From assembly GCA_021781095.1 (NCBI GenBank), contig JAJXXM010000438.1, forward strand, positions 1 to 5,974: a stretch of 5,974 nt of DNA, read 5' to 3'. Position numbers and translations under genes: made by a program. This stretch comes from a bacterium (GTDB taxonomy: Bacteria > Eremiobacterota > Eremiobacteria > Baltobacterales > Baltobacteraceae). The notes under the pieces are model-generated. The model saw only the letters and a list, made by a program, of their open reading frames with translations, made no database searches and had not been told where the DNA came from. Positions 1 through 5,253 of the stretch are shown here, piece after piece; the first letter of the stretch is position 1, and each line of letters begins with the position of its first letter.

Positions 1-1
1 C

Positions 2-820
2 CACGGCAGCATCGAAGCCTACGCCGCCGCGAAACGGCGGCTCTTCGATCTCGCTCCCGCGTGTGCGTTCGGGCTCGACGACCCGTGGGGCGCGCAGTGG
101 TTCGCGGAGTTGTCGGGGCGGCGCCGCTGCATCGGCTACGCGCTGGAGGGCCCCGCGGAGATTCGCCCGGAGGACCTGCAGCTCAGCTCCATCGGCGCGC
201 GCTTCACGCTCGACGGCGTCGCCTTCGAGCAGCATCTCCCCGGGCGCTTCAACGTCGAAAACGCGTTGCTCGCCGTCGCGCTCGCGCGCCTGATGGAGAT
301 CGATACCGCGACCGCGGCGCGCGGGATCGGCGCCCTGCAGGGCGTTCCGGGGCGGATGCAGCGCGTCGGCAACGGCGATATCGACGTCATCGTCGATTAC
401 GCGCACACCCCCAACGCGCTGGAGAACGCGCTGCTCGCGCTCCGCGAAAACCTGCGTGGGCGGCTGGTGGTCGTCTTCGGCTGCGGCGGCGACCGCGACC
501 GCAGCAAACGGCGCGCGATGGGGGAGGTGGCGGCGCGGCTCGCCGACCAGGTTTACCTCACCAACGATAATCCGCGCAGCGAGGAGCCGCAGGCGATCGT
601 CGAGGAGATTCTCGCCGGTATGCACCATCCGCCCGCCGCGATCGAACTCGACCGTCGCCGCGCGATCGAACGCGCCATTCTTCATGCCGCCGCCGGGGAT
701 ACGGTGCTCGTCGCTGGAAAAGGGCACGAGAACTATCAAGTCGTCGGCGATCGGGTCCTGCCCTTCGACGACGTCGCCGCGGCGGCGGACGCCCTGGCGC
801 GAAGGAGGGTCGGCGCGTGA
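2..820 (+). CDS. murE: UDP-MurNAc-tripeptide synthetase MurE, meso-DAP type (5' partial)
   Basis: Cytoplasmic Mur ligase that uses ATP to add the third stem residue to UDP-MurNAc-L-Ala-D-Glu. The reading frame is open from base 2 and shows 272 C-terminal residues; E. coli MurE has 495, so the UDP-binding N-terminal domain and P-loop lie upstream. The visible part begins in the central domain at HGSIEAYAAAK, whose Lys (visible residue 11) is the family's carbamylated lysine. DYAHTPN (395-415) and the GCGGDRDRSKR stretch mark the start of the C-terminal domain. DNPR (566-577) is the motif that binds meso-diaminopimelate in MurE; lysine-adding enzymes differ here. GKGHE (716-730), also part of the amino-acid pocket, is intact. 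The TGA stop overlaps the murF GTG by four bases (GTGA). Identity is secure; meso-DAP specificity is inferred from the motifs. Confidence 0.97.
   Translation, partial: HGSIEAYAAAKRRLFDLAPACAFGLDDPWGAQWFAELSGRRRCIGYALEGPAEIRPEDLQLSSIGARFTLDGVAFEQHLPGRFNVENALLAVALARLMEIDTATAARGIGALQGVPGRMQRVGNGDIDVIVDYAHTPNALENALLALRENLRGRLVVVFGCGGDRDRSKRRAMGEVAARLADQVYLTNDNPRSEEPQAIVEEILAGMHHPPAAIELDRRRAIERAILHAAAGDTVLVAGKGHENYQVVGDRVLPFDDVAAAADALARRRVGA
802..809 (+). promoter_or_regulatory. Shine-Dalgarno site for murF
   Basis: AAGGAGGG lies inside the end of murE, seven bases before the GTG at 817. It is the strongest ribosome binding site in the window and supports the GTG start of murF, which otherwise rests only on the four-base overlap with the murE stop. 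Confidence 0.75.
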
Positions 821-2211
821 GGCGCTTTACAATCGAGGAGATCGTGCGGGCGACTGCAGCGCATCGCGTTCGTAATGACGCGACGCTCGCGCCCATGCGC
901 ATCGTCACCGATACGCGCTCGCTGGAGCCCGGCGACGCTTTTCTCGCGCTGCGCGGCGAACGATTCGACGGCCACGATTTCGTCGGCGATGCGTTTGCGA
1001 AAGGCGCGGCGCTCGCCATCGTCGATCGTGCGGTCGTCGCCATGGCCGATCGCCCGACGGTCGAAGTCGCCGATACGCTGGTCGCGTATATGGCGCTCGC
1101 GAGCGCGGCGCGCGCGCGCTTCGACGGGCACGTGATTGCGATTACCGGAAGCAGCGGCAAAACGACGACCAAACACCTGCTCTCGCAATTGCTGCGCGCG
1201 CGCTATGGAAAGCGCCTGCACGTCACCAGCGCGAACGAAAATAACGAGATCGGCGTCAGCAAGCTCCTGCTCGAATCGCACGACGACCACGACGTGATCG
1301 TCGTCGAGATGGGCGCGCGCAAATACCGCGATATCCACGCGCTCGTCGAGATCGCGCAACCGCACTTCGGCCTGCTCACCAACGTCGGTGAGGCGCATTT
1401 GGAAATTATGGGCTCGCGCGAACGCCTCGCCGAAACGAAGTGGGGGCTCTTTTCGACCGGCGCCGCGCCGTTGCTCAACGCGCGCGACCGCGTCTCGCAG
1501 CATCGCGCCGCCTCGCTCGGACAGATCCCGCACTGGTACGATGCGATGGATGAAGACCGCGACGATATCGTCCGCGCGCCCTTTACGGCGCTCATCCGCG
1601 ACGAGATCGTGGTGCATCGCGAACTGAACGGGCGGCCGCGGCGCGCGCGCACCGAACTCTTTCTGCCCGGACACCACAACCGTGTGAACGCCGCCGGCGC
1701 CGCCGCTGCGGCGATCGAACTCGGCTTCCGGCTCGACGAGCTCGCCGAACTCATGCCGACGCTCACGTTGCCCGAGGGACGCTACCAACGCCACGAGATT
1801 CCCGATTTCATCACCATCGTCTACGATGCGTATAATGCCAACGCGAGTTCGATGCGTGCGGCGATCGATGCGTTCGGCAACGAAAACGGTGCGCGACACA
1901 TCGCGGTGCTCTCGAGCATGGCCGAGCTCGGCGATGAATCGGAGCGTCTGCACGAACTCGTCGGCGAGCATCTGCAGCCGGCGAAGATCGACGAAGTGCT
2001 CGTCGGCGGCGAGTACGCCGAGGCACTCGAACGCGGCGCGCTCCGTGCGGGCTTCCCGCGCGAACGGGTTTGGCATTTCACCGACAATCACGCTGCGGCG
2101 CTCTGGTTGTTGGAACGAACGAAGAGCGGCGATGTCGTGCTGTTGAAGGGCTCGCGCCGCTATCATATGGAGGAAATTCTCGAAGAGGTCCTGACGGCGT
2201 GCGGAATCTAG
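817..2211 (+). CDS. murF: UDP-MurNAc-tripeptide--D-Ala-D-Ala ligase MurF, divergent
   Basis: Cytoplasmic ATP-dependent ligase that adds the D-Ala-D-Ala dipeptide to UDP-MurNAc-tripeptide, completing the pentapeptide used by MraY. It has 464 residues (E. coli MurF 452). The N-terminal domain carries DTRSLEPGDAFLALRG. The P-loop GSSGKT is at 111-116 (Lys115), followed by NENNEIG (140-146) and EMGA (164-167). AHLEIMGS leads to Lys208 in ETKWGLF, the position of the carbamylated lysine. The C-terminal domain shows YNAN (339-342), a MAELG block and KGSRR (444-448). Several usually conserved positions differ: AN for GN before the NN, S for P after NEIGV, and YDAYNANA for the more usual DDSYNANP. 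The GTG start is backed by AAGGAGGG upstream. The gene overlaps murE by 4 bases and the CofE-like gene by 13. Family is secure; the exact dipeptide is assumed. Confidence 0.94.
   Translation: MRRFTIEEIVRATAAHRVRNDATLAPMRIVTDTRSLEPGDAFLALRGERFDGHDFVGDAFAKGAALAIVDRAVVAMADRPTVEVADTLVAYMALASAARARFDGHVIAITGSSGKTTTKHLLSQLLRARYGKRLHVTSANENNEIGVSKLLLESHDDHDVIVVEMGARKYRDIHALVEIAQPHFGLLTNVGEAHLEIMGSRERLAETKWGLFSTGAAPLLNARDRVSQHRAASLGQIPHWYDAMDEDRDDIVRAPFTALIRDEIVVHRELNGRPRRARTELFLPGHHNRVNAAGAAAAAIELGFRLDELAELMPTLTLPEGRYQRHEIPDFITIVYDAYNANASSMRAAIDAFGNENGARHIAVLSSMAELGDESERLHELVGEHLQPAKIDEVLVGGEYAEALERGALRAGFPRERVWHFTDNHAAALWLLERTKSGDVVLLKGSRRYHMEEILEEVLTACGI
2183..2189 (+). promoter_or_regulatory. Probable Shine-Dalgarno site for the CofE-like gene
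   Basis: AAGAGGT lies within the last codons of murF, nine bases before the GTG at 2199. A second purine run, GAGG at 2223-2226, lies eight bases before another in-frame GTG at 2235, so the start is not settled. A stronger GGAGG at 2169-2173 is too far from either start. Confidence 0.45.
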
Positions 2212-2909
2212 CGGTCCGGCACGAGGCGCTGCCCGTGGGGCTCGTCGCCATTCCGGTGCGCACGCGCTTGCTGCATCGCGGTGACGATCTCGTTGCGGTG
2301 GTACGGGAAGCGGTGCGCGGCATCGCCGCACCCGGCGACGTGCTCGCGATCTCGGAGACCGCGGTCGCCATCGCGCAGGGTGCCTTCGTCGCCGCGGAAG
2401 CGATTCGCCCGTCGAAGCTCGCCTTCGCGCTCGCGCGCCGCGCGCACCCGCTCGCGACGGTGAATCAGCCCGAATCGATGCAGCTGGTGATCGACGATGT
2501 CGGTGTGCCGCGCGTGTTGCAGGCGGTGGCGGCGCAGCTGCTCGGCTTGCTCGTCGGCAAGCGCGGCCGCTTCTACGAAATGCTCGGCGACGCGATTACC
2601 GCGATCGACGGCTATACCGGCACGATGCCGCCCTACGAACGCGCGATCGTGCTCGCCCCGCGTGAACCCGATGCCGTCGCGGAGCGGATCGCCGCCGAAC
2701 TCCATTGCGGTTGTGCGATCGTCGATGTGAACGATCTGCATCGCGCGAAGGTGCTCGGGGCATCGGCGGGAGTCGCGCGCGAAGCGACGGCGACGGCGCT
2801 GCTGGAGAATCCGCACGGCAACGGTGACGAACAGACGCCGATCGTCGTGCTCAAATGGCGCGGCGCGGGCGCGCACCCGCTCTACGCGCGCGAAGCGGTC
2901 GCATGCTGA
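2199..2909 (+). CDS. CofE-like protein (F420-0:gamma-glutamyl ligase family) in the dcw cluster
   Basis: 236 residues, close to archaeal CofE (about 250). CofE uses GTP and divalent metal to form an amide bond between F420-0 and L-glutamate; this protein's substrate is unknown. The N-terminus has a beta strand (GLVAIPV), HRGDDL at 26-31 and GDVLAISETAVAIAQG, matching CofE's GDDL and GDVL..tqK..SkaEG pattern but without its lysines. The middle has RGRFYEMLGD, then AIDGYTGTMPPYE from 135, LAPREPDAVAERI and VDVNDL (175-180). The tail has NPHGNGDEQTP (204-214). The typical CofE motifs NAGVDESN and DSFGR are absent; Asp137 and Asp176/Asp179 may replace their metal ligands (inference). The pattern recalls CofE homologues found in bacteria such as cyanobacteria and Firmicutes. 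The start is GTG 2199 (13-base overlap with murF); GTG 2235 is the alternative. No signal peptide or membrane segment is evident, so it is probably cytoplasmic. Position between murF and mraY hints at precursor modification. Confidence 0.8.
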   Translation: MRNLAVRHEALPVGLVAIPVRTRLLHRGDDLVAVVREAVRGIAAPGDVLAISETAVAIAQGAFVAAEAIRPSKLAFALARRAHPLATVNQPESMQLVIDDVGVPRVLQAVAAQLLGLLVGKRGRFYEMLGDAITAIDGYTGTMPPYERAIVLAPREPDAVAERIAAELHCGCAIVDVNDLHRAKVLGASAGVAREATATALLENPHGNGDEQTPIVVLKWRGAGAHPLYAREAVAC

Positions 2910-3901
2910 TCTGGTTTAGCATGCCGCCGCACGGGATCGATCTCGCAAAGGCCGCGCTCTGGCCCGCGTTCGTCGGCTTCGCGCTTGCCGCGATTGCCGG
3001 CGCGCTCGCATTGCCGTTGCTGCGGCGCCTCAAAGTGCGCCAACACGTCTACGAAGATGCGCCCGCGAGCCACCAAGTGAAGACCGGCACGCCGACGATG
3101 GGCGGCATCGTCTTCGCCATCGCCGTGCTGCCGCTCGCGCTCGATCTGCAGGTGCCGATGCTCGGCGAGTTTCTCATTCTCGTGCTCGGTTGCGCGGCGA
3201 TCGGCGCGATCGACGATTTGCTCGGCATTTTCCGCGGCAAAAACGCGGGTTTGAAGGCACGCACGAAGCTGCTGCTCACCGCAGTCGTCGCGTTGCTCTT
3301 TCTCACGCGGCTCGATAGTTCGTACGCCGAGTTCCCGCGGCAGACGTTGCTCGCCATCGGAACGTGGCATTGGACGGTGCCCTATCTCTGGTGGCTCTTG
3401 CTCGGGACGCTCGCCGTAACCGGAACGATTCACGCCGTCAATCTCACCGATGGCCTCGATGGGCTCGCCGCCGGTTCGATGGTGGCGCCGCTCGCGGCCT
3501 TCGCGGCGTTGGGTTTCGCGCACGTGCTCCCGCAGCCGACGATGGTTGCGCTGCTCGGGCTCGGCGCCTGCCTCGCGTTTCTGCTCTACAATCGCCATCC
3601 GGCGAAGATGTTTATGGGCGATACCGGATCGCTCGCGCTCGGTGCGTTGCTCGCCGGCGTCGCGATCGCCGAAGGCGAGATGCTGCTGCTCGTGCTCGTC
3701 GGCGGCATCTTCGCCGCCGAAGCGCTCTCGGTGATTCTTCAAGTCAGTTATTTTAAAGCGACGCGCGGGAAGCGCATCTTTCGCATGAGCCCGCTGCACC
3801 ATCATTTCGAACTCGGCGGCATGAGCGAACTCGAAGTGACCACGCGTTTTTGGGGCATCTCGACGGTTCTCGCGGCGCTCGGCTGGTGGATCGCAAAATG
3901 A
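2903..3901 (+). CDS. mraY: Phospho-MurNAc-pentapeptide transferase MraY
   Basis: Polytopic inner-membrane enzyme that transfers phospho-MurNAc-pentapeptide from UDP to undecaprenyl phosphate, giving lipid I. It has 332 residues (E. coli 360) and many hydrophobic segments, the first around residues 14-36. Family motifs appear in order: HQVKTGTPTMGG (57-68), the Asp pair in AIDD (104-105), NLTDGLDGLA from 180 with Asp183 and Asp186, FMGDTGS (Asp240), GKRIFRM and the HHH triad (299-301), then RFW near the C-terminus. The Asp pair, the TDGLD aspartates and the histidines match the Mg-dependent active site. Two positions are unusual: Gly108 where the motif normally reads DDxxK, and Met where the motif after HHH normally reads GW. 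ATG 2903 overlaps the preceding stop by seven bases; upstream ribosome binding is weak (GAAGCGG) and ATG 2921 is possible. The stop overlaps murD as ATGA. Confidence 0.96.
   Translation: MLIWFSMPPHGIDLAKAALWPAFVGFALAAIAGALALPLLRRLKVRQHVYEDAPASHQVKTGTPTMGGIVFAIAVLPLALDLQVPMLGEFLILVLGCAAIGAIDDLLGIFRGKNAGLKARTKLLLTAVVALLFLTRLDSSYAEFPRQTLLAIGTWHWTVPYLWWLLLGTLAVTGTIHAVNLTDGLDGLAAGSMVAPLAAFAALGFAHVLPQPTMVALLGLGACLAFLLYNRHPAKMFMGDTGSLALGALLAGVAIAEGEMLLLVLVGGIFAAEALSVILQVSYFKATRGKRIFRMSPLHHHFELGGMSELEVTTRFWGISTVLAALGWWIAK
3885..3890 (+). promoter_or_regulatory. Weak Shine-Dalgarno site for murD
   Basis: GGTGGA lies at the end of mraY, seven bases before ATG 3898. It is a weak match, so murD probably depends mainly on coupling through the ATGA overlap with the mraY stop. 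Confidence 0.4.
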
Positions 3902-5253
3902 GCGACGCAGTGCAACGTGCCCTGGTGATCGGCCTCGGGAAGAGCGGTATCGCCGCCTGCGAAGTGCTGCGCGAGCGGCAGTGGGAGGTGCTCGCAACCG
4001 ACCAATCACCCGAGCGCATCCCCGATGCGATCGCGCACGTCGCCGAGCTCGGGGTGCCCTTCGTCTCGACCGATGCCCTGCGCGAAGCGCTCCGCGGCGA
4101 CGAAATCGCGGTGCTCTCGCCCGGCGTTCCGCCGAGCGCGCTCCCGGTGAGGATGGCCTGGGGCAAGGGCTGCACCGTTCTCGGCGAGGTCGAAATCGCC
4201 GCCCGCTTCGCGCGCGCGCCGATTCTCGGCGTCACCGGAACGAAGGGAAAATCCACGACGAGCGCGCTGCTCGCGCACCTGCTCCGTGCCGCCGGTAAAA
4301 AGACGGCACTCGGCGGGAATATCGGCGCTCCGTTGATTCGCGAAGTGCTTCCCGACGGGCTCGATGCCATCGTCGCGGAGCTCTCCTCGTTCCAACTCGA
4401 AAGCATCGATCGCTTTCATCCGCGCGTCGCGGTGCTGCTCAATCTCTCGCCCGATCATCTCGACCGGTACGGATCGATGGATGAATACGCCGCGGCGAAG
4501 TTTCGTATCGTCGAAAATGCCGGGGCGCGGGATGCGCTCGTCGCCAACCGCGACGACCAACGCATTTGGTGTTTCGCACGCAGCGTCGCCGAGAAGATGA
4601 CGACGATCGATTTTTCGCTCGTCGAGCCCGACGCGCGCATCGCGCTTCACGGCGAGAGCATCGTCGATACGCGGGCGGGAAACGTGCTCGCCGAAATCTC
4701 CGACGTGCCGCTCTTGGGGCGCCATAATCTCGCCAACGCGATGGCGGCGCTCGCCGCAGCGCTCGCGTTCGGCGCCGATCCGCACGTATTCCCGGCAGCG
4801 TTGCGGAGCTTTACCGGAATGGCGCATCGCCTGCAGCCCGTCGCGGAGATCGCGGGCGTTCGCTATATCGACGATTCGAAAGCGACCAACCCCGAAGCGG
4901 CGATCGCCGCGCTCGAAGCGTTCGCTGGCCCCGTCATCGCGATCGTCGGCGGGCGCGCGAAGGGCACGGCGTTCGGTGCCTTCGGCGACGCGCTCGCGCG
5001 GCACGCGCGTGCGGTGCTGGCGATCGGCGAAGCGGCGGGTGAAATGATCGCGGCGGTTGCGGGGCGCGTGCCCTGCGAGCGTGCCGAAACGATGGAAGCG
5101 GCCGTGGAGCGCGCGCGCGAACTCGCTCGCCCGGGCGACGCCGTCCTGCTCTCGCCGGCCTGCGCCTCGTTCGATATGTTCCGTTCTGCAGAAGATCGCG
5201 GCGAACGCTTTGCCGCCGCGGTGCGCGCGCTCTCCGGAGGTGTCCGTGCGTAA
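3898..5253 (+). CDS. murD: UDP-MurNAc-L-alanine--D-glutamate ligase MurD
   Basis: Cytoplasmic ATP-dependent ligase that adds D-glutamate, the second stem residue, to UDP-MurNAc-L-Ala. It has 451 residues (E. coli 438). The Rossmann-like UDP-binding domain opens with LVIGLGKSGIAACEVL. The P-loop GTKGKST is at 114-120 (Lys118), followed by GGNIG and ELSSFQLE. The stretch SPDHLDRYGSMDEYAAAK ends at Lys201, equivalent to the carbamylated Lys198 of E. coli. The C-terminal domain has DSKATN (326-331) and SPACASFDMF (from 419), which bind D-Glu and nucleotide in the family. All expected key residues are present, so the enzyme looks fully functional. ATG 3898 was chosen because it overlaps the mraY stop (ATGA) and the protein then begins just before the glycine-rich strand; the frame is open further upstream (ATG 3850), but only inside mraY. 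Confidence 0.97.
   Translation: MSDAVQRALVIGLGKSGIAACEVLRERQWEVLATDQSPERIPDAIAHVAELGVPFVSTDALREALRGDEIAVLSPGVPPSALPVRMAWGKGCTVLGEVEIAARFARAPILGVTGTKGKSTTSALLAHLLRAAGKKTALGGNIGAPLIREVLPDGLDAIVAELSSFQLESIDRFHPRVAVLLNLSPDHLDRYGSMDEYAAAKFRIVENAGARDALVANRDDQRIWCFARSVAEKMTTIDFSLVEPDARIALHGESIVDTRAGNVLAEISDVPLLGRHNLANAMAALAAALAFGADPHVFPAALRSFTGMAHRLQPVAEIAGVRYIDDSKATNPEAAIAALEAFAGPVIAIVGGRAKGTAFGAFGDALARHARAVLAIGEAAGEMIAAVAGRVPCERAETMEAAVERARELARPGDAVLLSPACASFDMFRSAEDRGERFAAAVRALSGGVRA
5236..5241 (+). promoter_or_regulatory. Shine-Dalgarno site for ftsW
   Basis: GGAGGT lies near the end of murD, four to five bases before the GTG at 5246. The spacing is short but workable, and no better in-frame start precedes the first membrane segment. 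Confidence 0.6.

Noticed and set aside
61..570. Plus-strand open frame in another phase inside murE
   Set aside because: Almost entirely Arg, Ala and Gly with no domain; it overlaps the motif-rich MurE frame.
2070..2198. Upstream extension of the CofE-like frame to an ATG at 2070
   Set aside because: It would overlap the conserved C-terminal end of MurF by about 140 bases, and the added residues have no resemblance to the family.
736..2331. Long open frame on the minus strand (531 codons) opposite murF
   Set aside because: Its translation is rich in Arg, Asp, Glu and His with no recognisable domain. It mirrors the codon bias of a GC-rich gene, while the + strand frame is clearly MurF.
2855..2902. 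Upstream extension of the MraY frame to an ATG at 2855
   Set aside because: The added residues are Arg/Ala-rich shadow sequence inside the CofE-like gene; ATG 2903 gives a normal MraY N-terminus.
3850..3897. Upstream extension of the MurD frame to an ATG at 3850
   Set aside because: It lies inside the conserved RFW end of MraY; ATG 3898 gives the usual MurD N-terminus and a common ATGA junction.
2882..4009. Minus-strand open frame (375 codons) opposite mraY
   Set aside because: The translation is highly charged and low in complexity. The + strand carries a full set of MraY motifs.
3662..4907. GCGATCGC sites as evidence of a cyanobacterial origin
   Set aside because: Only three copies, all in Ala-Ile-Ala reading, and the gene cluster layout is unlike cyanobacteria, whose cell wall genes are mostly scattered.
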